A stretch of DNA of 64,000 nt from Neckera pumila (GCA_963969595.1 OZ018409.1:2110501-2174500); one strand, 5' to 3'. Shown: positions 11,723 to 25,756, counted from the stretch's first letter. Notes: generated by a model from the letters alone, not told the origin. Made by a program: numbers and translations.

Positions 11723-14110
11723 CGTTTCTACACTAAAAGTGGGTCAAAGGTTCACCGAATGCTCGCCAAATTCTCCTCAATTGCGTCCAAAACTTGCGCT
11801 AAATCACGAGTGGTCAGCTGCAAAGGAAATCAGCAATGCAATGGGGAAGAGACGAGGTGCGGGAGTGATCAGGGAGCAGAAGCGCCATGTAATGGAGCGG
11901 AATCGGAAGCTTCTGTTGCAATTTCTGTTTTTTTGGGGGGGGGGGCGACTTTAAAGTTACTTTTTCGGTGAAGGAGATTCTTTCTTTTCCAAGAAAGTGG
12001 GAAGATATTGCAAATTGCTTTTTTTTGTATTTGAAATGCAATATAATGCGGAGTGCCTCTGGCTTTTGGCGGAGATACACTCTGTAATTGCACGTACATT
12101 GGATATCCCTGGGGTCTGTCAGTATAACATTGTTTACCAATGAGGTACGGGTCCCTTTTGCATCCTTGAAAAGATGGGAACCCCTACAGTGAACAAAATT
12201 GTTTTGTATGTCTCCTCAGCCAACTCCACTTCTTGAATTAATTGATAAGTCTCTGGAGAGCATCTAGCTAAGTATAAAACCTTCCTAGCATGGAGAGGAT
12301 CCATTGCCTGGTTATACAACGCTATGCATGTTGCAAACACGTGGCTCAGGGTTACTTTACATTATGGTGGAAAATTGCACCGGTTGGTCAAGAAGTTTTG
12401 GCCAAGACATGGTTATTTAAGGCAATTGGTGGAATGTTGAATAAAATGAAAAGACAATAAAATAATGCCTTAAGATGTCTTGCCCAGTTGTCGTGTAAAC
12501 ACCAACTAGAAAAGCCTCCTCTCCATTTGAAGAAGAATTGAATCTCAAGAGGGCTGCAAATTCCTAGCCAGCATTCCCTATAGCCAAAAGAGAGGAAAAA
12601 AAATTAAAAATTAAAAAAACTCCCACCAGAACACTCAAAGGCCACTAATTGCACAAAAAAAGCGCAGGAAATGCACAGGAAAGCTGAAAAGCTACAATAA
12701 TGTAATCATTAAAAATTTTATTTTTTGAAATTATAAAAATTGGAATATGACCTGGCCAAACTACTGCAATGTCAGCATCTTTTTAAGAAATTGTTATTTA
12801 AAAATTATTTTTTAATACTTTTTTATCATAAAATATTGATTTTTTTGTATTTTTAATTATAAAATATTGTTTTTTTTATTTTTTTATTTTTAAAATTTTT
12901 CAAAATAAGAGTTTTTACTCTGGCCACAGTGGCCACCTAAGACCAGCAAACCTCATGTTTGCAAAGGCCCTCATTTGGGGGAACTTCCTTTTGGCAGCCC
13001 TAAGGAGGCCTAGAGTTTCTACTAATGAGACAATTTCACAAATTGAAGTCCACAAGCTAACTTCAGCAAGAAGAGAGTTTTGGTCGGCCTTAGTAGAAAC
13101 TCAGTAATCCCTAATGGTCTCCATGAACATATTTTGTACATTTAAAGGTTGTACTAAACTTTGAGAAGTGGTAATTTTTGCATCCAATGCCTAGATTCAA
13201 TAAAACTTATTGGAAAAAATGTGTCTAATTGTCTAGTTTGTATTAAAAACTTTTTAATCCATCCAATATATATATATATATTGAATTTTTGGTAATCAAT
13301 TAAATACAAGGAGTGCCAATGTTCATTGTAATAATGTCTTGATTGTGAACTTTGAATGCCTTCCAAACATTCATAACAACTTGGATTGACATGAAAATTT
13401 CACCCTACAATAATTAGACTTCAAGGAGAATCTAATCTACCAAATTTTATTGAAAACTAACATTGAATGAAGGTCAAAGATATAAGCCCCCAAAGCTGCA
13501 CCCATCAAAATGTTGTTTTGGATGAACTAAAACTGAACTTGTGAACTTCTAATGGCTCCCAAAAAATCAATACATCTTAGATTGATCTAAAATTTTTACC
13601 ACACAAACTAGAAGAAAAAGCACAAAATTTTCAACAAGTTTTATTAAATTTGGAAATTGGATGAAAAAGTTGCAACACCTCAAATTTGTCATAGGAAATC
13701 ATATTTTAATGAAGTTGGAGTTCTCCAAAGGCCCAGTTTCTTATCTAGGGGGTTGAGGCCACCCAAGAGACTTGACCTCTAGAAAAATTCCTTACAAAAA
13801 GAGCGACCGTATTGGCAACCATATCATTTTTTCCATCCATATTTGAAATACTCCACTGGATAGGTCTTGGCCGTAGTGTAAACCAAATCTTGCGAAGAAT
13901 GAAATTTGCTCCGATCATATTGCTTCATTTCCCTACAATTCCTAATTAGTGCGTGCAATTCTCCTTTCTGGACAACTTCTACATATAACTAATATTTAAC
14001 TAAGTATGGACAAAAAAATCCACTAGTAGCCTATAAAACATTTTCTACTAAAATCAACAAACATTCATGGATAAGAAAGATAGAGGCATGGCAAAAAATA
14101 GCAATCCAGT
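11723..14110. other. Upstream region of the SDR gene and AT-rich intergenic DNA
   Basis: Contains an 11-base G run (about 11935-11945) shortly upstream of the SDR start and very AT-rich DNA around 12.7-12.9 kb with long T tracts and a short (TA)n near 13268-13281. An open frame on the - strand at 12134-12340 has no recognisable motif. No gene is supported. Confidence 0.5.
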
Positions 14111-15267
14111 GACTACAAGAAAAAACAGTGTCCAAACCAATATGAAAATTAACTTATATATATTGGTTAGGACATTTTGATTTGGACAATAATCCATACA
14201 TCTATGTTGATTTTTGTTTGTGATTTGGTCAATCGATTATTCAAAATTCTACCACCTAGACTACCACATAGGCAAAAAACACCACGCAAGCAAGGCTACC
14301 ACATCAGCAAGCTGACCACGTGATTAGGACTATAAAATTGAATCTTAAATTTTATTTAAAATTTAAAATTAAATTAAAACTTAAAACTTAATTAAAATTT
14401 AACTGGATTAAAATTAAAATTAGTTAAAACTTAACTTAATTTTACAAAATTGAACACTATATTGAAAACAATTCAGTACATACTTCATATTTGAATTTAG
14501 AGTTTCACTTGCCTTGGTGTTAGAAGAATGGAAAAGGCAAGCTTTTTATACAAGTAGGGTGGTAGGAAGTAGAACAAAACATATGGGATATATTTGATCG
14601 GGATGAGTAGGAGGTCAAGTGCTTATAGTTAAATTAAACTAGTAAAAATACTCTAGGTAGAATTTTAGACCTCATTTAGGCATAGTAGAACAACTTCTTT
14701 CAAAAAACTTTGAACTAAGAAAAAGTGGGATATTAAACCAAATTTCATCACAAAAAATCCGTTTGAGCTTTTAAGCCTCCAATCAAAAGTTCTGGGCAAA
14801 TTTTAGAGAGGAAGTTTTTAATTGTCAAAGAAAATATCCCTTCCAATCCTTCTGTGAGTGTTTTGAATCCCACCCTAGATTCTAACATGCACAACTAGGT
14901 TCTATGAGTAAATCTAAGTCTATGGGTGATTGGCTGTAGTAAACGAGCTGCCTTCCAAGCAATGGAGCTTTTTTACCACAAACGTGAGTAACTAAGTAGA
15001 AGTTGAGGGAGGATTAATTTAATTCTAAGGGTTTTTTCCTATTTTGAAGTCCTATCTTATCCTAAGCGTTTAATTGTCGCCTAATTAAGTTAATTCGATG
15101 TAAGTTCTAATCTAAAGTACGTTTTGTTGTAATTCTAACCTTATTTTGCTTATCAAATCTATTATTTCTTAATTCTTCCCTGTTAATCAACCTCTATCTA
15201 GTTTCTACTAATATTCTTCTACTTTGATTAAAGAATTAAGGATTGGTTTAGATTTGCAAAATCTTTG

Positions 15268-15586
15268 GTGAATTTTGACCGATTCAGCGGTTCATCAAAA
15301 TTTACCCTAGATTTTATCTTTTCCTAATGGTTTTACCTTGTTTAATTAAATTATCTAACTTCCTATTAAGATTTTCTACCTTGGTAAATTATGAATTTTA
15401 GTTTGTAAGGTTCTAGGTAAATTTTGACCGACTATCGGTTCATCTAAATTTACCTTGAGTTTTTACTCCTCTTGGTAAATTATTCTAACTTTCTTTCTAA
15501 ATTTTCTACCTTTGTTAAAAATTCAATTACTTAAAGCTAAAAAGTTTTAGTAAATTTTGACCGATTAACGGTTCCTCAAAATTTAC
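15268..15586. repeat. Three spaced hairpin repeats inside the CACTA element
   Basis: Three copies of a foldback, each of the form GTAAATTTTGACCG, short loop, CGGTTCATCAAAATTTAC, lie at 15268-15305, 15416-15454 and 15550-15586. Arms pair almost fully; loops differ (ATTCAG, ACTAT, ATTAA). They sit in longer diverged repeats of about 135-150 bp. Confidence 0.8.
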
Positions 15587-16730
15587 TCTAACTTTTACCT
15601 ATTCTCGAGATAAATCTAAAGTACTAATTACTTTTGACTTTTTCCTTACTAATCCTCTCCGGTAATTTCTAGGTTAATTTATCAATCAATTTTACAATAG
15701 TTGTGGTAAAATTCCGATAGTTGATTTTTTTTCGACTTCTACTGAGTTGGTTAAATTAATTTGACGTGGTGGTTAATTTCTATCGTGGAAGTTAAAACCA
15801 AGGTTAATGTTTTTTACCCAAATTAAAGGTTGTTCAGGTGAATTTAGATTTCACCTAATTCTTATTTATTTCGAACGAAAAAACTTACTTGGATTTAATT
15901 CTTTGTAGGATTCTACTTTAAATTCTTAAGGTCGTAATTTTCTACTCAATTTTCTACTTTAATTTAGATCCTAAATTCCCTTAGGATATCCTTTGGATGA
16001 TCTCCTAATTTTTCATTCGTTTCTTATGTGGACTTCATTCTCTCACTACTTTCTCAATTTTTATCGGATTTTTATGTTTAATATATTTTCGGAAAGCTAA
16101 AAGAAATTTCTACTTAATTTTAAATTCTAATTTTGCTAATTAAATCTTTCTAAGGTCTGATTCTAAGTCCTAATTTCGGCTCTAGGTTTTTAAAACAAAT
16201 CAACTTAATTAAAAATTAAAACACAATTAGAGAGTGAAGATTAAGTATATACCTTGAAATCATCAATGGTCTCGTGCTCCATCTGGATCGTGAAGTCCAT
16301 CCCTTGTCGATGAGCTCCCTCCACGTCTTGTTTATTTTCAATCTTGACTTTTATGTCCTCCTTTTTCTTCTTCTCCAATATTTGTATTAGCGTTGAGAGC
16401 ACAACCTGTGATTCAAATTTTTTGTATTTTGTTGAGAGCTTTGGCAATTTGATCTGGTCTGTTGGGTCGGATTTCAGAGCCAGTTAGTAACCAGATGGAT
16501 TCAGAAGGAATTTTGAGTGATGAGCTTGTTGATCTGTGAGGCAACTGGCTGGTCAACTTAGGTTGACTTCTTGACTGTCGTGACCTTTGTTGTGAACTAG
16601 GTCGATTACTACCTCTCTGGTTTGAAGCTGATCTAGCTCAAGCTTCTCAATTTTGAACTGGCTAATTCTTTTCAGGCTTCTAAACTTGATCTGGCTAATG
16701 TGTCTCTGGCTTTCAAAGCTTGAACTGGCT

Positions 16731-16832
16731 GAGGTTTTTTCTAAACTTGATCTGACTAATTGACTCTGGCTTTCAAAACTTGATTTGACTAATTGACTCT
16801 GGCTTTCAAAACTTGATCTGGCTAATTGACTC
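16731..16832. repeat. 33-bp tandem repeat inside the CACTA element
   Basis: CTCTGGCTTTCAAAACTTGA recurs at 33-bp spacing (16764, 16797) with a more diverged unit before it. Units contain the CTGGCTAA/CTGACTAA theme that also occurs singly from about 16630. Confidence 0.75.
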
Positions 16833-19819
16833 TCTTAAACACAATCACTATGGGCTCTGTAATCTGGATTCTCTGAACTTCCCTGGCCTAATCTTGAGTT
16901 AATTTTCTGTGGTCAGTAGTGGACAGAGTGGGAAGAGAGAATGGAAAATTTTCAAATAAAAATCAAAGTTGGGACCTCGGGGAGTATCCTCCCAATTTGA
17001 TTATCTCTGATGTATATGAGATGTGGTAGCAACCAGTACCAAAACCAGTTACCGATGGCCTGACAGCCCTTAGCTAGTGCGGCAAAGTTAGGCTGATACC
17101 CGGTTGGGCTTCTGGCCTCCCGGTTGGTCCTTAAATTCTGACTTTTGGCAATTGATGGCCAAATTTTGGTAACTCCAAATTTGGTATTCCCAAGCCAATT
17201 CTTGGGTCTCCTTTATGGGGACCCTCTAATGGAAATCTAAAATAGGAATTTTCTGCAAAGCTTCGCCATACAATGGTTTGGCCCTTTTTTGAAAGGAACT
17301 AAAAACAACTTAACAACCACTCTTTTTATGGATTTTTGATACTAAAATTTGACTTGAGGGCAAAGCTTCGCTGTCTTGGAGGGCATCCCCTCCAAAGTTT
17401 GACAAAAACTACTTTAAATTGGAGATTTTAGTAACTAAAAGTTGTGTCTAAAAGCGAAGCTTCGCCGTATTGGGGGTTATGGCCCGAAATTCCGGACAAA
17501 TTTCCACTTAGCGGTTAGTATGAGGGTTGTTTCTCACCCAACTCACTCTAAAAAATATAAAAGACTCTTGGACCACTTCTTCCAACGTCTAGGCTTCAAG
17601 GGAAATTTGCAACAACCCAAAAGGTGTGAAATTCCTCACCAAAAAAGCTCGGTGGGAAGTTTGTTAGTAGACAACGGAATTCAAAACACAATTCCAAGGG
17701 TCCCAACTACCGGCTGCGCCGAGATCCGGTTGGAATGTCCTTGGTGTTAATACTAAAACCAAATTGAAGAAAGCAATTACAAAATATGCGTTAGTAGTGG
17801 TTCAAAGGGACCCCAACGTCCTTTGAATGGCACCAAAAATCAAACAAAAAGGGAGTTCAAGACTCCAATACATAAAAAGCAAGGTTTTTTGGTTCCAGAC
17901 CAAAAAATCAACAATTGCCAACGATTTTGGCAGAATACAAAGCGAAAACACTAGAGCCTTGTAGCGGCTCTTCAATCAAAATAAAGAAAAGGGGTGCAAA
18001 GGGAGTCGGTGGGAGCCCTTTTATACTTTTTTGGGGCTCCCATTAACCTCCTTTTACTCTAAATAATATCTACGTAAACTAAAATAATATCTAAGTAAAT
18101 TAAAATGACTAACTACTACGCCTAATTCTACCCTACAGCTGAATGGGCTATATCTTTTGGAGAAAAGCTCCAAATGGAAAACGGTCTGCGGTGTTGGCTT
18201 CAGAAGACCCTTTTTAGTCCAAAGTCCCCCTTAACCCCCCACTCCTAAGTCGATTTTCTTCATAAAAGATAGTGTTTTCCAACCTAGTGAGAAAGGTGGA
18301 AAATCCAACTCTTGGGGTTTATAACTTTTGCTGATTCTAACTAGCCAGGGTTGTCCGAAAGGTCCAAGAATGTCAAAAAAGAGTTTCTGTTGACTTAATT
18401 CGGACTTTGTCAGCTCGTGATTTGCCGGTCCATCCACGGAATGTTTTGGAATTCCGTTAAATTCCGTTAGCGCTGCTGATTTGGGTAGTTACCGATGTTG
18501 GAATGTTGTGAAACTTGATTAGGCTCTTATTCAAACTAAAATACACTATCCTAATTTTTAGTGGGATTTTACCATTACCAAATTAATTTCTATGAATTTC
18601 TTAATCCGTGGTAATTTTGATTGACTTCCCAGGGAGTCATATTTTGCAATTTGGAAAATTACAAAATAATTTGGGTAGCTTCTAGGAAATTTCCAAACCC
18701 TTTTTGCAAAATTCCAACCCAAACTGGTACTTATTCAAGGAGAAATAAATTCCTATCTCCTGATTTCAATTCCTTTACAAAGGAATCTTCCTCGTGTGAG
18801 GGAATCTTGGCAATCCGTCTTCGCCATTAGGCTCCTGGCATGTTTCTAAGTCAGAAACACCTCTCTCCATGTTGCGGTCGCCTCCTCGTGATTTTCTATG
18901 AATTTTGGCTTAAAAAGTCCTACGGGGCAACTATTTACCAATATTTTCTTTCAAGCTTGGTTTTCACCCAAACTCCTCTCGTGGGCTTTCTAAGTTATTG
19001 GTAAACTATAATGACCTACATTTACTATTTTTAGCCAATTCACTATTTGTATGCATCTTTGTGGTAAAAAATCTTTGTAAATTCTATCAGTATTCTAATA
19101 TTTGGGTGTAGGTTGGAATTAGAACTCTCTCAATTCCTATTTGGGCTCTCATTTACCCATTTCTACTGCTAGAACTTAAGAAAGAGCACATATTCGAATG
19201 GTTTTGATTCTTTTTGGGTTTTCATGTCAACAGGTATCATTCTATCTCAATTATTCACAAAGTAGTATAACTGGTCAATTTGATAACAATTTACTCATTA
19301 AAATGAGTAAAAAGCAAAAAAATTTAGACTCTGAGTTCCAAGTGACAACCTTGGGACTCACACCTTCTCTGAAATTTGCCCATAACTTTTGATTGAAGGC
19401 TTAAAACCTCAAATGGATTTTAGAAGATGAAATTTGGTTTGATATTCCATTTTTTCTTAATTCAAAGATTTTTGAAAAAAATTGTTATACTATGCCTAAA
19501 TGAGGTCTAAAATTTGAGTTAGAGTATTTTTAACGGATAGCCGAATCAACTAAGCAAATTTTTTTGGGGTCACCCTTAATACATTTTTGTTGATTGCTAT
19601 TTCTATCCAAAAATGAGCGTCCGGATCAACACACAAATTTTCATTTTTGTCACAATCAATACAAATTAGTTAATCTTGTGTTGACTAGGGTCCCTTTTTC
19701 TGATAGTGAGTGCTTTTCATTAAAGACTCAATTAAAGACAACGCCAATATATAATTAATTTCCAAAGTTGATGAACAATAAGGAACTACATAACTACAAA
19801 ATTTGAACTACAGTCAACA

Positions 19820-20170
19820 TATCCGATGGAAGGCCATACATTTTGGAAATAGTCACTAGAAAAAGTTAATCCATTCCTATCAAGTTGTTGATATTCAATG
19901 AATTGCGCCACAACGCCTTATCATAATATGTCTGACTAGGCCTCTGAAAGGTCTTCAAATAATCTGAGACATAATCTGAGACAGATCAAATAGGGTACAT
20001 TGGAGAACAACAAAAAGCTAGAGAACAAGTATGGGGCGGAAGCCGATACATTTCCAAAGTAGTCACCAAAAAACTCCATCCCAATGAGGTTGTCATTTTT
20101 CAATGGATTTGCACCAATTCATAATGTATCTAGCCAAGCCTGGCTCTAAGAGAGCTTCAAATATATGAAA
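19820..20170. repeat. Degenerate direct repeat of about 200 bp
   Basis: Two diverged units share, in order, CATACATTT, AGTCACNA, CAAT then GAATTGCGCCA or GATTTGCACCA, and CTTCAAATA. Read on the - strand both keep a short frame NLIGM. This suggests a decayed coding duplicate, but no family is recognised. Confidence 0.5.
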
Positions 20171-20432
20171 TAAATGAACGGAACAATATTAGTAGAAATG
20201 TTTGGAATAACATGACTGGTGTGTGGAAACGAAAGTTCCTTGACAAATAGAGAAAGAATGTAGTAGCTGTATAGATGGTCAAAGAATCTCGAATTGATGT
20301 TGGCTTCAGAAGAAAGAAAGAAAGAAATGCACGACTATTAAAAACATAAAATTTTAATAGCAATATTTTGTTTGAATGGCAATATTTGACAAACTTGGCA
20401 ATTGTAGGTTTACACCATGTGGTCTGAAACAT

Positions 20433-21591
20433 AAACCAATCTTACAGTTTAGACCATGTGATCTGAAATCTATACTAGCCCTAGAAAATAGATGAAAAAG
20501 TAGTAGAAGAATATTATCATTTTAACAAAATATCCATTATAATTGTTCAATTAGTTTTTGTAGGGTATAATTTTAATATGATTAGCAAATGATAGCATTC
20601 CTACTCTCCCAGTACACTTCGACGTTTTGGAAATCAGTTAACATGCATGTCGGGTACTTCAAAAAGGTATTCCTCGATGGATGTGTTTGTTGGCAGGATG
20701 TGGACCACCTTCATGCCACATTTGAGAAAACTAGAAGCAGGAAGAATATGGAAAGTCCAAATAAGCTTTCTTCAAAATCAAACTAGTTCCATTACAAAAT
20801 GTTTTTGTGTTCAAGGAATGACATAATAATGTCAAATTTTAGACTCCTGCCATACTGAATAGACCTTCGCAAATTGCAGAGTACATGAGGAATACGAAAG
20901 TTCTAAGAACATCTACTTCCGTGTTCAAATCCATAATATGCTAGAGTAGAACTCCGTACTCTACTTATCACATTCATTCTCATTTTGAAAAGAAGACATC
21001 CGCTCTTTTGCTATGCTCTTTAAGTGAACATGCATCCTCTGCTTCTGTCCTCCTCAATTTCAATGAACAACTCACCAAATACTTGTGAAGTTCCAACTTC
21101 CTCCACTGTATTGTTTTTTAACTTCTTTTCTCTCGAAAACCTGCTGCTAATAGGAGTGACCAATAATGGATCTGAACATGACACTTGAATGGCCAACCTG
21201 GCTTCTTGTTGCCGATTCCCTGCATTAAAGAAAAATGAAACTTCTTAGATTTATTTATATTGTCTAATTTCACAGCGTCACTTTCACGTTGAAAGGAAAG
21301 GGTGCATGCACCTCTGACAGAATCCTATTATAATAGTTCCAGAAAGGACATGAAGCTATGGAATTCAGAACAACAAATTCTTAAATAAAATTGATAGTTG
21401 CACACTTAAATGGACATTTGATCATTTTTACTACACTGCAAAACATTCACCACACATGGATTTCCATTCAGCTAGTGGAAGTCACTTATCATGGTTCAAG
21501 AAGCAGGCTCTTTTTTTTTCCCATGAGCTTCTGAAGGAAAGCTTGTTTGTCCACACAGGCACGTCATTACAAAACCTGGCTTCATACTTAC
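20433..21591. other. Intergenic, nothing recognised
   Basis: Moderately AT-rich DNA with only short open frames. No splice-supported coding segment, terminal inverted repeat or tandem array was noticed. Confidence 0.4.
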
Positions 21592-24490
21592 CTGTCTTCA
21601 TAGATGCCAACAATGACCGAGAGCTCATCATCCACAACCTGCACCTCCTCAGACAAACACACACTAAGTCCTTTATGTACTCCTTGGTAGAGAGTTCATG
21701 TGCAAAAACAACAGACAATGAGTACAATTTAAACAAAGAGTCTGTAACTATTAAGAGCTATGCAAGTCATAGTACTTTATACTGCACAGGCCTTCTCCCT
21801 TCATTGCAAGGACACATACAACGGTAAGCTGTGGAGTTTCTCTATTCCAATTGCCATTCACAGCTCTCCACAGTAGTGACAAATTACATGACTCACTTCC
21901 CAAGTACTTACATATTAAAAACACATATTCAGGATACACAAGGCGCTTGGATGTTCCCCGGCTTATTTCATTTAAAGACACATTGGCATTTTACTACGGT
22001 TTGCAATAAGACCTGTGTCCACGTAGTGCGTTCTTCAAAATGACTTAGAGGCGGGAGGACCTCCCAGAGACACAGGCCAAATTTTGGATCCTGGATGAGG
22101 ATCCTACTTTCTGTGACAGACCACCCCCACTGCTTCTGGAGGTACTACATGACTAAATTACTAGAAGATCAGATAACATGCACGCACTTCACAAGAATAA
22201 GTGCTAAAACACGAAGGCTCAGACTTCTGCAACAACTTTACATGAATCTACTTCTTTTTTTGACCAAAATCATCGGTGCTCTCATTCATTGCCAATTCTA
22301 CAATACGTAACAATCTAATACCCTTAATACCCTACATAATTACAATGGACGCCTTCACACGAACTTCACTTTTCACATCTCGCAGTACTGCTTCTTCTAA
22401 AATATAATAATACCTTTTAAAATAGCCAACTCACGACTGCAACTGCAGCATCTCCACATACGTCTACCTAGGGTGACAAGGAGGTTCTCCGTTTGCCCTG
22501 GGCTCAGCATCGTATTACCGATATGATTGTCCTTGTCTTCTCATCCACCTTCCACCTTCAGGTACATTCTCCTTTCGCGCTACCCCTGTTATGCAGAAAA
22601 GTTAGCATAAAGTCCACACCCAGACGTAAATGCTTCAATACAAATTTGATCTTCATTTACACAACTTCCTCTCATAACAGACTTTTCACGGAAGAGTGCA
22701 CCACCAATCCTTCCCATGGACCGCCTACAATTGACCCATGCGTTCTTTTGAATGCTAAAACACATTGTTTGCTTCTTCTGAGCATCGTCTACATCATACG
22801 CTTCAAAACACTCACAGATGGTTGCAGAGAGAATTCAGGACACTTGACCATCCTCAAATTTCCTTCAATCCGCCAGAAAATTGCCTCCACTCTTTCACTA
22901 TCAGGAGTGTGGTTTTCTTGTACGCCACACATCAAGTCACAAATTCTAAGGTACAAGCATTTGGAATTCGAATAATTATGAATGCAGAACCGTAAACTAC
23001 CTTCCGAACTCGCCAATGCACCTGCTCCACAGATCCCTCTGCTTTTCCACGAAGACATCCTCCAACACATGACGGGGCTGCATGCGAACTGTTCTGAATG
23101 TCGTCTACTTCTGACAACAAAGACCTTGACATGGTGACTCCAAATGCCATGTGCAACGTTGTTAACTTGTTCCCATCACTACCAAAATGACAAGGACATT
23201 GCTATCAGAAGTGCAGCTTCACATTCCCTTTTCTGTGCAATAAGTACGGAGGGCTTCCTCCAACACGTCAAAAAATATCAGCCAATGTGGGACTGTAACT
23301 CACATAAAACTACAAGGATAGCAATTATCGGTGCTCCTCTATTTCCATTTGATTTGGCTCTTCCTCCAAAATAAATTGCTTAGAGACTCCTCAATCACTT
23401 CAGAAATAATTGCTCTCTTGTCCCTTCCTCAACCTCCACTTCTCAAATGATTAGACATCCGATCTTCTTATATCTCCCTAAATGACGTATAATTGAAAGA
23501 TTTGGGCAATTTCAGACATCAATTACAGTCGCCTCCGTAGTTAAAGCTAGACAACAAGGAAACGGAGTCCACAAGCTAAAAGCTGACACAGAGTGTGTCA
23601 GAAGTGACAAACAGTTGACGAAACTCTATCAAACAAGTGACCAAATCAAGACGTTCCCATTGGCAAGGGAATTGACAAACTTGTGTCAACTTTTTGTTAA
23701 TTGGACAAGAATTCCCTCATAGTGTCTTGAAAGAAAAACACTAGGCACGCGGAGGGGGAGTTCATTGTGAACATTACTTGGACTCATGTATTTTTGTCGA
23801 TGAAACGTTCCTCCACAATTTAACCATCACTATCCAGTGTTTTTCTTTCTGGCACTTTGGTGCCAAACTTTACTATTGTGACACAGTGATAGTGGATTAA
23901 ATTTGGAGGGACCATCCTCCTTTTACTACAATAAGAGAAAACATGTTCTAGGGTGGACCCTTACTGCATAGTGTAGTGCTACAGTGCAAAAGAAAAACCC
24001 TGTCACTATCCACATCCCCTCCTCATTCTTGCATGCTTAGATCCAGTTTTGCTACATCCGCGCTTGTCCATTGTACTATATGGCGTCACCAACTCCACAA
24101 TCACTCAACGGCTCTGCCACGATGGTGCCTACTAGCTGAGACTAAGTTACTCATGTACATGGAGTATCTAGTTCCACAGTCTAAAAATGAAGTACCAAGC
24201 GGAGTCTCCTCTTCCCGATCAACTTTAGGAAATGAATACATGATTTCTTTAATTATATTGTATACTTTTGCAGAGAAGCCATTCTCAAAGACTTCTTTGT
24301 TGTCCATCCCAATACCAGTACTTTAGGAGCCCATGTATAGAATAGCCACCTTAGATGCATCATCACGATAGTGAGTGTCATTTTTCAGCCGAGGATTGGA
24401 AGGCTCTGAAGACAACTCTCTGTGATGAAGTCTACTTGCCAAACTTCTGCATTTGGGGTCTACATCAAGTGACTCACAAAGTGTCCTTCC
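21592..24490 (-). pseudogene. Decayed multi-exon gene remnant, not recognised
   Basis: Several - strand segments look like real exons. 24101-24490 reads CESLDVDPKC, NDTHYRDDASKVAILYMGS, in-frame TAA, TGIGMDNKEVFENGFSAK and YNIIKEIMYSFPKVDREEE. 23001-23110 (acceptor TTGTCAG, donor GTAGTT) reads VDDIQNSSHAAPSCVGG and EQVHWRVRK. 22816-22916 (donor GTGAGT) reads ENHTPDSERVEAIFWRIEG and VKCPEFSLQPS. 21592-21647 (donor GTAAGT) reads VQVVDDELSVIVGIYED. An in-frame TAA and an upstream TGA in the first segment argue for a pseudogene. I cannot assign a family, nor prove that all pieces belong to one gene. The region between exons holds no repeats I recognise. Confidence 0.4.
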
Positions 24491-25159
24491 TCAAACCAAC
24501 ACCATGAAGGAATTGGTGGTGGATGAGGCAAGTGCAAAATCGGCTTTTTTGTCTAGGCATGCTGCTATGGGATGGCTTCACACAACCACACTCTCTCTTG
24601 AAGGGGAAGAGAACATCAAAGCATCGACTAACAAAGACAGGGGAAGGGTGGATTCTTCACCAGTTTTGGCGTTGCTATGCAATTTATTGCAAAGTTGGAG
24701 CCCATGTCCAACAAGCCACCCTAAAAGTATGTAGCCTGCTAAATATATAGCTAGAGAAGGCATCTTAACTGCTAAATTCTCATTGTCCTCGGGCTGGGAA
24801 GTGGCCAAGAAAGGTCGTTGCAGACTGCCCTTCATAAACAAAAGGTCCTGCAATCATGTCGTGAACTTCACAAAAAAATTAAAATTAAAAACTCTGACCA
24901 TGGAAAGAATTTCACAATTGGATGATGGACGACCTAAGCTTGTGCTTGAGTAGCCATGTGACATGTATTTGGAATCTTCTTTTGTATAAAAATACATAGG
25001 ACATCAATGAGGAGACTTTCTGCACTCCTTAACAGCACACATCATCCTTTTCTAGAGATAAAATATTAGGACGAAAATTGAACATTTCCTATTTGTATAG
25101 TATACGGAGGCTTCCCAAAGTCCCATTGGACAAAAATCATCTATGGAATCTTTTAGCGG
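24491..25159. other. Intergenic, nothing recognised
   Basis: Short overlapping open frames on both strands (for example 24578-24853 on -) show no motif and no splice support. Nothing else is seen. Confidence 0.35.
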
Positions 25160-25389
25160 TTAACCCTAGAAGGACGTCACTTACACTAAGTATTCAATGG
25201 TAGATAGAGAATCCTTGTATGTAACACAAAAGTGCAAATGTTCATCCTTGAAAGTTTTGTAAAAAAGGGGAAATCTTGCACAATAATTTAACCTCCAATG
25301 AGTGCTTTTGGGTGTATTGTAAGCAAATGATTCATACAATATAAAAAAAGATGGTTTCCACAATGACCAATATGTCCTTCTAGGGTTAA
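25160..25389. mobile_element. 230-bp TTAA-flanked MITE, piggyBac-like termini
   Basis: Starts TTAA CCCTAGAAGGACGT and ends ATGTCCTTCTAGGG TTAA, giving near-perfect inverted repeats of about 14 bp inside TTAA target sites. The TTAA duplication together with a CCCTAGAA-type end is the combination known from piggyBac elements. There is no coding capacity. Confidence 0.8.
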
Positions 25390-25756
25390 AGGTTAAGAGT
25401 TCATAGAAGACCCCCCATTTCTGAAAGAGGGTATCAAATAGCCTTTTGATTCCTTATTATTGGGTACAGCCTAAACCTCTGTTTAGGAAGAAAACAATCT
25501 CCACGTTATTAGATTATATACAATCATAATTTCCTATCATTCCAAAACAAACATGTTGAATAGAACCTCCACTGTAATTTAGAATTAGAATCAAACTAAG
25601 AACCAAAGTGTCAATAACTTTCATCACTTTTTATACAACTCATATGCCCCCAAAAAATCAGAAAACAAGTAACATGAGTTGGATATCAACTCATTGACAA
25701 ATTATACAAGTAGATGGAGAATCATCCAATCATTTTTCAATATGACAATGAATTGT

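Larger units (their letters stand above)
14111..19708. mobile_element. Non-autonomous CACTA (En/Spm-type) DNA transposon
   Basis: Left end GACTACAAGAAAAAACAGTG (first C apparently mutated to G) and right end, read inwards, CACTATCAGAAAAAGGGACC, fit the CACTA terminal signature (CACTA-CAAGAAAA type). Both ends are flanked by the same 3-bp target duplication AGT (14108-14110 and 19709-19711), the CACTA hallmark. Subterminal DNA is inverted-repeated: about 14640-14830 matches about 19340-19530 in reverse orientation, sharing CCTCATTTAGGCATAGTA. The 5.6-kb interior shows no transposase, only short open frames, so mobility would need an enzyme supplied elsewhere. Confidence 0.85.

Noticed and set aside
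10898..11971. Plus-strand frames over the SDR gene
   Set aside because: Antisense shadows of the intact - strand SDR with its complete catalytic residues.
12134..12340. 68-codon - strand frame with ARKVLYLARCSPETYQL
   Set aside because: No recognised family, no splice context and no neighbours; kept as unsupported.
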